64,000 nucleotides of DNA, taken from CALGDE01 sp964655355 (GTDB lineage Bacteria > Cyanobacteriota > Cyanobacteriia > CACIAM-69d). Shown in pieces: positions 35,419 to 44,258 of the stretch. Where the stretch lies: positions 59,287-123,286 of the forward strand of contig CAZZMD010000006.1 in the NCBI GenBank assembly GCA_964655355.1, given 5' to 3'. The position numbers and the translations under genes are program-made. Under the pieces are notes generated by a model, which was given only the letters and a program-made list of their open reading frames with translations, was not told the DNA's origin and made no database searches. Every line of letters starts with the position of its first letter. Position 1 is the stretch's first letter.

Positions 35419-37680
35419 ATGGGCAGATATGCATTATTAGTTGGTGTCAGTGAGTATGAGTCTAAGCTCCTAAACAATATTCCTTCAGCTGCAGCTGATG
35501 TAGAGAAGCTTCAAACATTGCTTGAGAAGGCAGATCGAGGTCATTTCGACTCAGTCATCTCCCTCCCCAATCCATCACGAATCGACTTTGAGAGGAAAGT
35601 TGCAGAGCTTTTTCGGGACAGACAAAAAGACGATCTAGTTTTACTATTTTTCTCGGGTCATGGAGTTATTGATGCAGCCAGTAAACTTTATTTTGGACTT
35701 CCGGAAACCCAAGTCAATGAAAAGGAAGAACCGTACAAGGAAACAACAACATCTGCACAGTTTATCCACGATCTGATGAATGACTGCCGCGCCAGTCAAA
35801 AAGCAATCATCTTAGATTGTTGCTTCGCCTCAAAGTTTACCCGTAAGGGCAGTGGTAGAACCGTAACTTCAGCTCTCAAACCAGCACTAGAGCATCAATT
35901 AGGGGGTAAGGGTTGCGTTATTCTCGCCGCTTCCTCCACATACTCATACTCCTCAGAGGATCCCTCCTCCCTATCTCTTTACACTAACAGTCTTGTCCAA
36001 GGAATTGAGTCAGGGAAAGCAGATCTAGATAAGGATGGCTACATCAAGGCACGTGAACTTAACCAGTATATTGCTGAGGATTTGAAAAACCATCCCAAAC
36101 ATCCTCTATATCCTAAGATATTTTCTGAAGATGAGGGATTCGATATCTCCATCTCCAAATCTGGATTGACACGCAAGAAAGCTGTTCCTGATCAGGGAAT
36201 TATCAACACTCCACTTTCACTGCAGCAAAGCCTGCCGCATGGTAAGGAAACTTTGTTCTTACCTGTCACCAGCTCTCTGCGAATGTACGTCGACTTAATC
36301 GAGAAGTTAATTAATACATTCGAGAGCAAAGTCGAGTTAACTGAAAGAGCAATTTCCCTAGAAAAGCCAGCTGAGTTGGTGAAGATTTCACTTGATGTTA
36401 TCAGGGAAGCTCTGGAAGCTCATATCGTTTTCTACGTCAAACAGGATTCGGGAGAAAAATGGAATATTCATCAGTCTAGTTATTTGTCAGATGGAATTTC
36501 AGAGGAGGAATATTTCGAGTTTATCCGCAGAAAAGTTTTCGATGGTTTTTCCCTAGAGAAAGTTTTTCAATCGGGCTATCGTGGTTTAGAGAAAAAAGAG
36601 AATTTTAAACAGAGTCCAACTCGAATTGTCATCGTCCCCGAGTACTTCTACGGTGAGCCAGGGCTACTTTGCGTCTGCGGCCTACCAGATAGACAAGAAT
36701 TGAAAGGTGATGTCTTCACTCAAATTCTTAACAGCTTCTATAAAGCGACCGTTGTGGACAAAGAGAAGCCCAGGGATGCTGAGGCATCTATCATAGACCA
36801 AATGAAGGTTGACTATGGCTATCTTCCATTCGGGCTTTATGAAAAGAGGTTTGGAACTTTCAAGCGAAGACTAGCTGAGACAACAACGTATTTTGAGCCT
36901 ATTCTCAACATTGACGAGAGGTATATTTCAGGGTGGGAGGCCTTGGCAAGGGATATTCAGACCGAGAAAACTCCCGTCGACCTTTTCCGGGCAGCAGAGC
37001 TTTGGGGGAGCGAGTTTACGACAGAGTTAGACTTGCATTTCCTAGAAACGGCTCTAACTCGATATACAGAATCTCGAATCAAGAACAAGATCAAACGAAG
37101 TTCAGAGATTGCTGAATTGTCTATCAATGTCTATCCACAGACGCTGTTGAGGAGTGTTTACTTTGAGGCGCTGCGCAAATTTACCGGAACGAGCCGTCAA
37201 ACGCGCCTTCTCCCGCCCCGCAAACTCGTCTTGGAGTTGTCTGAAAAGGCCGACTTACCCACTTTTGACAAGGGTATCCCCATCCGGAAGCCTGTTGAAA
37301 AGTTCCGAGAAAGACTGAGGAAGTTATCTAGTGAACTAAAAATCAGGTGCTGTATCGATGATTTTGGCGTGGGTCATGCTTCCATTGAAAGATTGAACGC
37401 TATCCAAACTCCGTACATTAAGCTCGACAGGGAGATTGTTCTTCACAAATCATCAAAGCTAGTTGTTAATTTTCTGAAGGACATAGTTTCAAATTTTGCA
37501 ATGACAATGCCCAGCGCAATTGTTTTGGAAGGTGTCGACGAAGAATGCTCTCTGAGCCTCAAGGATATTCAGGAGATGAATATAACCTTTGTTCAGGGGT
37601 ATCGAATTGGGAAGGCGAAATCAGAAATATACGATCGCTTGGACGAAAACCACTACCGAGAACTGTTTAACTTTGACTAA
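35419..37680 (+). CDS. Caspase-like protease fused to GAF-like and EAL domains
   Basis: 753 residues. Residues 1-~245: peptidase C14 domain, MGRYALLVGVSEY, His 81 in FFSGHGV and catalytic Cys 135 in IILDCCFAS (the usual His after Cys is Phe), plus an EF-hand-type loop at 202-213 (D-L-D-K-D-G-Y-I...E). Residues ~288-445: GAF-like region. Residues ~489-745: EAL domain with E507 (WEALAR), N570, E606 (LELSE), D647-D648 (IDDFG), K668, E704 (EGV) and Q726 (QGY), i.e. the known c-di-GMP phosphodiesterase residues. GAGGAG precedes the ATG. The region lacks HIP1 and is AT-rich, suggesting transfer. Function as c-di-GMP-linked death or conflict protease is inference. Confidence 0.9.
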   Translation: MGRYALLVGVSEYESKLLNNIPSAAADVEKLQTLLEKADRGHFDSVISLPNPSRIDFERKVAELFRDRQKDDLVLLFFSGHGVIDAASKLYFGLPETQVNEKEEPYKETTTSAQFIHDLMNDCRASQKAIILDCCFASKFTRKGSGRTVTSALKPALEHQLGGKGCVILAASSTYSYSSEDPSSLSLYTNSLVQGIESGKADLDKDGYIKARELNQYIAEDLKNHPKHPLYPKIFSEDEGFDISISKSGLTRKKAVPDQGIINTPLSLQQSLPHGKETLFLPVTSSLRMYVDLIEKLINTFESKVELTERAISLEKPAELVKISLDVIREALEAHIVFYVKQDSGEKWNIHQSSYLSDGISEEEYFEFIRRKVFDGFSLEKVFQSGYRGLEKKENFKQSPTRIVIVPEYFYGEPGLLCVCGLPDRQELKGDVFTQILNSFYKATVVDKEKPRDAEASIIDQMKVDYGYLPFGLYEKRFGTFKRRLAETTTYFEPILNIDERYISGWEALARDIQTEKTPVDLFRAAELWGSEFTTELDLHFLETALTRYTESRIKNKIKRSSEIAELSINVYPQTLLRSVYFEALRKFTGTSRQTRLLPPRKLVLELSEKADLPTFDKGIPIRKPVEKFRERLRKLSSELKIRCCIDDFGVGHASIERLNAIQTPYIKLDREIVLHKSSKLVVNFLKDIVSNFAMTMPSAIVLEGVDEECSLSLKDIQEMNITFVQGYRIGKAKSEIYDRLDENHYRELFNFD

Positions 37681-37786
37681 TGTCCGGGTGATCAGCGTCG
37701 CACGCTTAACGTGGGCAGAGGCGCTATATTTAAGATTGTTGAGATTTGTATCCGAGCGTTGTTCCCAACCGGGTCCCCGATAAACC

Positions 37787-39127
37787 ATGATCGATATTCA
37801 AACCCTTGCATCCCAAGCGAAAACCCTGGCGGAGGAATTGGCGATCGCCAAGTTTGATATTTATGGGTCAGCGACGGATTCCACGAGCGTGAAGGTGGAT
37901 AAGGGGGAGCCGGAAAAGGTGAAGGCGTCCCAGCGGTCTGGGGTGACCGTGCGGGTCTGGAATGAGAAAGGTCAGGTGGGGATCACGTCCACGACGGATT
38001 TTGATGAGACCGGTTTAAAGGCGGCGTTGGCCACGGCGAAGGAAGCCAGCGAGTTTGGGGTGACGGAACATGCCCCCGATTTCAGCCCTGCGGCGACGGA
38101 GCCGATCCCCGATCTAAAAAATGAGTTGGTGGAACCGGCTCCGATCCCTGATCTGCTGGATACCCTGGTCAAGGCGGAGAAGGAATTTTTGGATGCTCAC
38201 CCGGCGATCGCCTCGGTGCCCTATAACAATCTCTCCCAGAGCGATACGGAACGGTTTTATCTCAATAGCGAAGGGGCGATGCGCCATGAAGCTCAATCCT
38301 TTGCGTCGACCTATCTGGTGAGCAAGACGGAGCAGGAGGGCAAGAAGCCCCGCAGTGCTGGTGCCTATCGGGTAGCGCGGGGATTGGAGAGTTTGGATGT
38401 GGATGGCTGTGTCGGGGAGGCGATCGAGAAAACCCTCAGCCATTTGGATTACAACACCGTGCCGTCGGGGCAATATCGCGTGGTGTTTTCCGCCGAGGCT
38501 TTTTTGAGCTTGCTGGGGGCGTTCTCGAATCTGTATAACGCCCAGAGCATTTTGGATAATCGCAGCCTATCCACCGCTGAGTCCTTGGGGGAGGCGATCG
38601 CGTCGCCGTTGCTGTCGGTGTATGACGATGCCCACCATCCCGACAATGTGGGGGTCAGCTATTTCGATGGCGAAGGGACTCCCACCCAGCGGGTCGCCCT
38701 GATTGAAAAGGGTGTGCTATCAAACTTCCTCCATAGCGCCGGCACCGCCAAGCGGATGGGTGCCAAACCCACCGGCCACGCCGGCATCGGTGCCAAAGTC
38801 AGCGTGGGGCCTGAGTTCTATCACGTCACCCAAGGGGAAAAGGCAGAGCAGACCTATAGCCTGGACGATGCGGAAAATGTGGTCTTTATCGACGAAGTGC
38901 AGGCCCTCCATGCCGGCGTTAAAGCCTTGGAAGGTTCTTTTTCGCTTCCCTTTGATGGGTGGTTAGTGAATAAAGGCGATCGCATCAGCATCGACTCCGC
39001 TACCGTCGCTGGTGATTTTCGGGAGTTGCTGAAGTCGATTATTTATGTGGAGGAAGAAACCGAGGTTATGCCCAGCGGTGTCAGTCCTCGGGTGTGGGTG
39101 GATGGGTTGTCCATCACTGGCGAATAG
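37787..39127 (+). CDS. pmbA: TldE/PmbA-family metalloprotease partner
   Basis: TldD and TldE/PmbA form a heterodimeric peptidase that processes peptides such as modified bacteriocins. The 446 residues lack the HExxxH zinc motif of TldD, as expected for the TldE subunit, and show the family blocks VRVWNEKGQVGITSTTDFD, YRVVFSAEAFLSLLGAF and HSAGTAKRMG. The tldD partner is not in the window. GCGATCGC sites reappear here, after the caspase island. Confidence 0.9.
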   Translation: MIDIQTLASQAKTLAEELAIAKFDIYGSATDSTSVKVDKGEPEKVKASQRSGVTVRVWNEKGQVGITSTTDFDETGLKAALATAKEASEFGVTEHAPDFSPAATEPIPDLKNELVEPAPIPDLLDTLVKAEKEFLDAHPAIASVPYNNLSQSDTERFYLNSEGAMRHEAQSFASTYLVSKTEQEGKKPRSAGAYRVARGLESLDVDGCVGEAIEKTLSHLDYNTVPSGQYRVVFSAEAFLSLLGAFSNLYNAQSILDNRSLSTAESLGEAIASPLLSVYDDAHHPDNVGVSYFDGEGTPTQRVALIEKGVLSNFLHSAGTAKRMGAKPTGHAGIGAKVSVGPEFYHVTQGEKAEQTYSLDDAENVVFIDEVQALHAGVKALEGSFSLPFDGWLVNKGDRISIDSATVAGDFRELLKSIIYVEEETEVMPSGVSPRVWVDGLSITGE

Positions 39128-39136
39128 TTCGCATCG

Positions 39137-39589
39137 TCATGGCTCGGTGGGGCGATCGCCAATGCGCGCATCGCCCCGGGACCCAAAAACCGCCTCAGCA
39201 TTGCAGTAAAACTTGAACTCCATCAAATTCTCGAAGGGGTCGGCAATAAAGGCGGTGTAATGCTCTAGCCACTCGTCGGGGAATCGGCGGCGAGGTTTGT
39301 CTCGAAAAGGAATATCTTGCGCCTCGATCCGAGCCATTAGTGCTTTCCAATCCCCAAGGGTCTCAAACACTAATCCAAAATGGCGGGGATAAATCCCTTT
39401 TTGGGGCGCGATATCTTTCGCGAGATGGGCGACCAATTGATTGCCATACAAATTTAGAATCAGCGCCGACTTAGATTCTCGACCCACATCACAGCCCAAC
39501 TTTTCCCCATAAAACTGTTTCGCCTCGGCAATATCCAACACCGGAAACGCCAAATGAAACACCGCTGATCCCGATAAGTCTTGCCCCAT
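39137..39589 (-). CDS. VOC-family (glyoxalase-like) protein
   Basis: Vicinal-oxygen-chelate fold: FHLAFPVLDIAEAKQFYGEKLG at the start and AFIADPFENLMEFKFY near the end, which provide His and Glu metal ligands. Members act as dioxygenases, lyases or resistance proteins; the substrate cannot be read from sequence. Length of 150 residues corresponds to two beta-alpha-beta modules. It converges with pmbA, nine bases apart. Confidence 0.87.
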   Translation of the reverse strand: MGQDLSGSAVFHLAFPVLDIAEAKQFYGEKLGCDVGRESKSALILNLYGNQLVAHLAKDIAPQKGIYPRHFGLVFETLGDWKALMARIEAQDIPFRDKPRRRFPDEWLEHYTAFIADPFENLMEFKFYCNAEAVFGSRGDARIGDRPTEP

Positions 39590-39699
39590 CCTGCTCTCCT
39601 CGTCCCTCGGAATATTTCAATTTAGGATCTCATCAGATCCCAATCGATCTCAATTTAGGATAGACAGGACAACGCTCGATTGCAGTGCGAGGGGGACAA

Positions 39700-40485
39700 A
39701 TGGGGGCGATCGCCGATTGGATCACCGTGGGAAATTCATTGCAATGGCAGCCTTGGGTATTCGGTGCCGTCTTAAACGCCGTTTTACTGGTGGGGGTTTG
39801 GCGACTGCCTAAAGCATTGCTCACCCCCGCGGGCATTCTTCACGCCTGGATTTTGGGGGTGATTGTCTGGGGTAGTTTGGGCTGGGCGGGCTATGCCGTG
39901 GTGGCGATATATTTTGTAACGGGCTCGGCAGTAACGCGGGTGGGCTTGGCGGAAAAGGAAGCGGCGGGCATTGCAGAAAAGCGATCCGGGGCGCGGGGTC
40001 CGGAAAATGTATGGGGCTCAGCGGCGACGGCGGCCCTATGCGCCATCGGAGTTATCGGGGCGATCGCCACCAATTCACCGGAATTTATCCCCTGGCTCTG
40101 GCTCGGTTATGTGGCCAGCTTCAGCACCAAATTGTCGGACACCTTTGCCAGCGAAATTGGTAAAGCCTATGGCAAACGCACCTTTTCCATGATTACCCTG
40201 CAACCGGTAGCAGCGGGGACGGAAGGGGCAGTAAGCCTGGAGGGCACGATCGCCGGCGTTATCGGTTCCCTATTGATTGCGATCGCCGGGTGGGGCGTCG
40301 GCTTAGTTTCTTGGCTGGGGCTAGTTCTATGTGTCATTGCCGCCTTTATTGGCACCACCGCCGAAAGTTTTATTGGGGCAACCCTTCAGGACAAATTCAA
40401 CTGGATGACCAATGAAGTGGTGAATGCCATCAATACTCTGATTGGGGCGATCGCGGCGATCGGGCTGGGTCTCTTCGTGCTTTAA
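39700..40485 (+). CDS. DUF92/VTE6-type membrane protein, probable phytyl-phosphate kinase
   Basis: Plant VTE6 and its cyanobacterial relative phosphorylate phytyl phosphate to phytyl diphosphate, recycling chlorophyll phytol for tocopherol. The 261-residue protein has about six membrane helices and the family motifs GARGPENVWGSAATAALCA, SFSTKLSDTFASEIGKAYGK, TEGAVSLEGTIAG and GTTAESFIGATLQ. ATG 39700 with GAGGGGG upstream is preferred over GTG 39685. Confidence 0.88.
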   Translation: MGAIADWITVGNSLQWQPWVFGAVLNAVLLVGVWRLPKALLTPAGILHAWILGVIVWGSLGWAGYAVVAIYFVTGSAVTRVGLAEKEAAGIAEKRSGARGPENVWGSAATAALCAIGVIGAIATNSPEFIPWLWLGYVASFSTKLSDTFASEIGKAYGKRTFSMITLQPVAAGTEGAVSLEGTIAGVIGSLLIAIAGWGVGLVSWLGLVLCVIAAFIGTTAESFIGATLQDKFNWMTNEVVNAINTLIGAIAAIGLGLFVL

Positions 40486-40513
40486 AGTCTCTGCTGAAGG
40501 TCCCTCTAGCCCA

Positions 40514-40555
40514 GCTTCATTCAATCTTTATCCCTGCAAACTTTCAATGAAGCTC
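40514..40555. repeat. Inverted repeat after the VTE6-like gene
   Basis: AGCTTCATT (40514-40522) and AATGAAGCT (40547-40555) are perfect complements with a 24-base loop. There is no clear T tract, so it is a possible weak terminator or operator before the PEP-CTERM gene. Confidence 0.45.
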
Positions 40556-40695
40556 CCTTTGAAAATGAAGGGCGATTAAAGATTGCCAAATCGGTCTTTG
40601 CCCAGCGATGGAGCTTCGGTAGTTTGTGAATGTAAGGAGATTATTCCGCACCGCGAGCATCTCCCCACTACACTCACTTCAACCAGAAAGGTCCC

Positions 40696-41367
40696 ATGAA
40701 ATTTGCAGCAATCGGCTCAACTCTGCTTTGCGCAACCGCGATAGTTTGCGCCATGCCCACCGCCGCATCAGCGATGAACCTCGTCGCCAACGGTAGCTTC
40801 GAGGATTACAACGTAGAAGTCGGCAAGTGGAAGCTATTCCGCGATGGCAGTCAGGAACAATTTGGATGGTCCCCCACGAAAGGCAGCAACATCGAAATTC
40901 GCAGCAATTTCGTCGGTACTGCCTCGCACGGCACCCATTTCGCCGAGCTAGATAACCACCACTACGACAAAGAGGCGGAAGAAATCGGCATCTTCCAAGA
41001 CATCGTGACGGAAATCGGCCAGGCTTACACCTTGTCCTTCGATTACGGTCCCCGGGAGCAAAGCCGCGTGGATGGCGACAATCTGCTGGCTGCGTCCTTT
41101 GGCGATTTCTACTCAGAGTATGACGCTGGCAATTCCCAGGATGGCTGGCAGTCTGTGACCACCACCATCACCGCCACTGAAACCCTGACCCGTCTGAAGT
41201 TCATCATGTTGGGCGATCGCGACACCTATGGCGCGAACATTGACAACGTTAAGGTTGTGGCGGTGAATGAGGCTGCTGATGTCCCCGAGCCTTCGGCCAT
41301 GCTGGCGGTGGGTCTGGTGGGGGCCTTCGGTGCAGCTAAGGCTCGCCGTAAGCGGACCGTCGCTTAA
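40696..41367 (+). CDS. Exported PEP-CTERM sorting-domain protein
   Basis: A signal peptide (cleavage after AASA, residue 26) is followed by a beta-rich domain beginning MNLVANGSFEDYN, typical of DUF642/carbohydrate-binding-like modules. The C-terminus has a complete PEP-CTERM signal: VPEPSAMLAVGLVGAFGAAKARRKR, i.e. PEP motif, hydrophobic helix and basic end, recognised by an exosortase. It is probably a secreted or surface protein in exopolysaccharide-rich envelopes. No exosortase gene is nearby. Confidence 0.9.
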   Translation: MKFAAIGSTLLCATAIVCAMPTAASAMNLVANGSFEDYNVEVGKWKLFRDGSQEQFGWSPTKGSNIEIRSNFVGTASHGTHFAELDNHHYDKEAEEIGIFQDIVTEIGQAYTLSFDYGPREQSRVDGDNLLAASFGDFYSEYDAGNSQDGWQSVTTTITATETLTRLKFIMLGDRDTYGANIDNVKVVAVNEAADVPEPSAMLAVGLVGAFGAAKARRKRTVA

Positions 41368-41396
41368 GTTTCGCCCGACAGCAGTGGCGAGGGGAT

Positions 41397-41437
41397 GGCA
41401 GCGTTGCAGTAGGCGTTCTTCTCCCCGCGTCGCTGCC
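41397..41437 (+). terminator. Possible terminator after the PEP-CTERM gene
   Basis: GGCAGCG (41397-41403) pairs with CGCTGCC (41431-41437); the inner bases GGGGA/TCTCCCC offer a competing pairing. The rest of the 284-base spacer holds nothing else I can support. Confidence 0.4.
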
Positions 41438-41651
41438 TTCTAGCCGAATGGCAAATTGTGCATTGGGAAGATTGAGGGCCGTCGTGCAAAGCATGGCGGT
41501 CCTTAACAGCGTTTTAAGCCTGGGCGATTCACAATCCGTGCGGTCTCCTGATGCCTTGAAACCGTATTGAAACCATGAAGTTCAATGGGGTAGGCTTAAG
41601 CCACTTTATCGAGCTGATGCGACCGATCAGCCGCGGATCGTCAGACATCCC

Positions 41652-43154
41652 ATGACATTTCTGTCCCTGTCTTATACCCTCTTTCTGCCGTTGGTAGTGC
41701 TTGCCTTCTGGGGTTTCCCGAACCGAGTTGGGCGACTGATGGTGCTGCTGGTCGCTAGCCTAATTTTCTACGGACTCCATGAGCCCACTGATGTGCCCCT
41801 GTTGCTGGCAGGGGTCTTAATCAATTTTTGGTTGGGTTTGGCGATCGGGGAAGCGCCTCGGTTGCAGGTTAAGGATATCCTTCACCCCAAGCGCGATGGA
41901 CGGAAGCAGCAAAAACGCAAAAAGCTATTAACCATCGGCGTCGCGTTTAACGTCCTGCTGCTCTTTGGGTTCAAATATATTCCTTTCATTCTCAACACCT
42001 TAGGGTGGGGATTTCAGGAGCCGGCGCTATTTGATATGGCGGGCTGGGTGACGCGCTATGTCGTTGCCCCCCTGGGGCTGAGCTTTTTTTGTTTCGAGTG
42101 CATTGCCTATTTGGTGGATGTCTTTCGAGGCGCTCCGCCAGCGGAAGATTTTTTTGAGTTTTCTAGCTATAAGCTGCTTTTCCCAAAGCTGATGTCTGGC
42201 CCCATCGTTCGCTACCAGAGCCTGGCCAGCAAGTTGAAAAATATTGCCCAGCAGCGCTGTCTCAATTCAGCCCAATTGAGTGAGGGGCTATGGCTGATTG
42301 CCTGTGGAGCCATCAAGAAAGGGATTGTGGCGGACACCTTGGCGATCGGGGTGAATTTGGCGTTCAATAATTTGGAGCGGGCGGGCAGTGGGGATATTTG
42401 GCTGGCGACCCTGGCCTATGGGTTACAGCTCTATCTTGATTTCAGTGGCTACGTGGATATTGCCCGGGGCAGTGCGTTGCTATTGGGGTTTGAGCTGCCG
42501 ATTAATTTTGATTTTCCTTACTTGGCCAACAGCCTCGCCGATTTTTGGCGACGGTGGCATATGACCCTGGGGGCATGGCTGCGGAATTATTTATATTTTC
42601 CCTTGGGGGGATCGCGGCTGGGGTTGGGGCGCACCTGTCTTAATCTCTGTATCGTGATGCTATTGGGGGGGCTCTGGCATGGGGCAGCGTGGGGATTTAT
42701 TGTGTGGGGCGGTATCCATGGACTGGGGCTGGCGTGCCATCGCTGTATGGAAGATTTGAGCCAGCGATCGCCCCAATTGAAAACCTTCTGGAAATCGACC
42801 CCGGGATGGCTTTTGGGCTGGACGCTCACCCAAGCCACCGTATTTTTTAGCTGGATTTTCTTCCGGTTGCCAGATTTAAACCAGTCCGGCCGAGCGATCG
42901 CGCACTTTTTCAACTTTCCCGCCGATCCCCAGTTTGTCACCCTGGTATATCAGGAAAGTTTGGGGCTCGATCGATCGCAGGTGGTGCTGGTGCTATTGGC
43001 GATCGTCGCGGTCATGATCGTGAACTATGGCTTTGAGAAGGGGCTGAAACTCAAGCTCAATTGGCCCATCAAACTTGCCCTGACGCCCACCTGTCTATTG
43101 GCAGTCTGGGTCTTTGCACCCGATGGTGTCCCCTTTATTTATTTTGATTTTTGA
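41652..43154 (+). CDS. MBOAT-family O-acyltransferase (AlgI-like)
   Basis: A 500-residue polytopic membrane protein of the AlgI/DltB class that helps transfer acyl (usually acetyl) groups across the membrane to extracellular polysaccharide or other acceptors. Family blocks: FPKLMSGPIVRYQSL, LDFSGYVDIARGSALLLGF, NFWRRWHMTL-like FWRRWHMTLGAWLRNYLYFPLGG, and GGLWHGAAWGFIVWGGIHG with the essential histidine. The usual partner acetyltransferase (AlgJ/AlgX-like) is not adjacent. Confidence 0.93.
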   Translation: MTFLSLSYTLFLPLVVLAFWGFPNRVGRLMVLLVASLIFYGLHEPTDVPLLLAGVLINFWLGLAIGEAPRLQVKDILHPKRDGRKQQKRKKLLTIGVAFNVLLLFGFKYIPFILNTLGWGFQEPALFDMAGWVTRYVVAPLGLSFFCFECIAYLVDVFRGAPPAEDFFEFSSYKLLFPKLMSGPIVRYQSLASKLKNIAQQRCLNSAQLSEGLWLIACGAIKKGIVADTLAIGVNLAFNNLERAGSGDIWLATLAYGLQLYLDFSGYVDIARGSALLLGFELPINFDFPYLANSLADFWRRWHMTLGAWLRNYLYFPLGGSRLGLGRTCLNLCIVMLLGGLWHGAAWGFIVWGGIHGLGLACHRCMEDLSQRSPQLKTFWKSTPGWLLGWTLTQATVFFSWIFFRLPDLNQSGRAIAHFFNFPADPQFVTLVYQESLGLDRSQVVLVLLAIVAVMIVNYGFEKGLKLKLNWPIKLALTPTCLLAVWVFAPDGVPFIYFDF

Positions 43155-43329
43155 CGCGATTGAGATGGCGGCTGAATTGCGATCGCCCCCTAGCTAAGGC
43201 ACGGTGCAGGTCATGATGTAGCGATTGGACCATTTCCCGCACCTTCAGAGCAAAAGTGAGTCCTAGAATAAACTCCCTTGCAAGTCAGACCTCTTATAAT
43301 TCAGGAGCGCAGATTCAAAATTTTCGTTG

Positions 43330-44256
43330 ATGGCATTCAATTCGCGATCGCCGCTCCCCAAGTCCCTCATCCCCTATCCCTTAGATACCTCCTTTGTACG
43401 CTGCCTAAAAGCCGCACTCCATGAACGGAATCCCAAGCAATTTTTTCCGGAGCTGGCAAGTGAGTTAGCTAAACCAGGGGAGATTTCTGCCCTGAACCGA
43501 TTCTTTCGGCTCATTCCCCAAATGCCCGATCTCTATCGCCATTCCCATCCCCAGTACACCGAAGCCCTTAACGAAGCCCTGCAAACCACCGACAAACGCC
43601 TCACCCAATTCCAGTGCAATTGGGAGGGGGATACCGATACGCAAATTCGATGGCGGTTTATGCGGTGGTTCAATACCCCCCTGCGCTATCGCATCAAGGA
43701 TCTATACCGGCAGGCGTGGCAGCAACGGGGCAAAGCGCCCCTCAGCCTCGATTGTGCGATCGCGGACTCCTCCGCCACAACCTTGGGGGATACGGTGGCG
43801 GCGGAGCTGGTGGAGGGGGTGGCGATGTCAGGTTTAGACGCCTTGATTGAAGCCCAGCAACGTCAGAAAACCCAGCGGCAGGGGCTGCTGGTGGAGCTAT
43901 ACATTGAACAGGATCCCGATTGCACCTTACAGGGTTGCCAAGCCCGCAAAGCGGCCCAGCTCAACTGCCAATCCGTAGCCCAGAAAATGCTGCTGCGGTT
44001 GCAGGGGGGAAAAGTGGGGAAGCTGGCTCCGGAGAAGCGATTATCCTGGCGGATGTTGGCGGAACAGTTGGCGGTGAAGGAGCAAACGGTGCATAGTCAT
44101 TGGAAGCGCAAGTGTTTACCACTGCTGCAAAAAATTGCCCGCACCATCGAGGCACAGTCGGATCTGTATGCCCAAAAATTATTGGGTTTGTCGGCGGATG
44201 CCGATGGGAATGCCCCAGATTTGTCGATGCCCCCTGCTTCTGAGTCCTCGTCTTGA
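43330..44256 (+). CDS. Sigma-70-like regulatory protein, divergent
   Basis: 308 residues. The N-terminal half is unusual; the middle block LSLDCAIADSSATTLGDTVAAE resembles the sigma region-3/4 linker (LDL..GETLGDTI) and the end SWRMLAEQLAVKEQTVHSHWKRKCLPLLQKIA resembles region 4 HTH. Region 2 is not recognisable, so promoter-melting ability is doubtful. A TATAAT box lies at 43295-43300. It is two bases from the DUF1822 gene; such sigma-like/DUF1822 pairs recur in cyanobacteria. Confidence 0.6.
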   Translation: MAFNSRSPLPKSLIPYPLDTSFVRCLKAALHERNPKQFFPELASELAKPGEISALNRFFRLIPQMPDLYRHSHPQYTEALNEALQTTDKRLTQFQCNWEGDTDTQIRWRFMRWFNTPLRYRIKDLYRQAWQQRGKAPLSLDCAIADSSATTLGDTVAAELVEGVAMSGLDALIEAQQRQKTQRQGLLVELYIEQDPDCTLQGCQARKAAQLNCQSVAQKMLLRLQGGKVGKLAPEKRLSWRMLAEQLAVKEQTVHSHWKRKCLPLLQKIARTIEAQSDLYAQKLLGLSADADGNAPDLSMPPASESSS

Positions 44257-44258
44257 TC

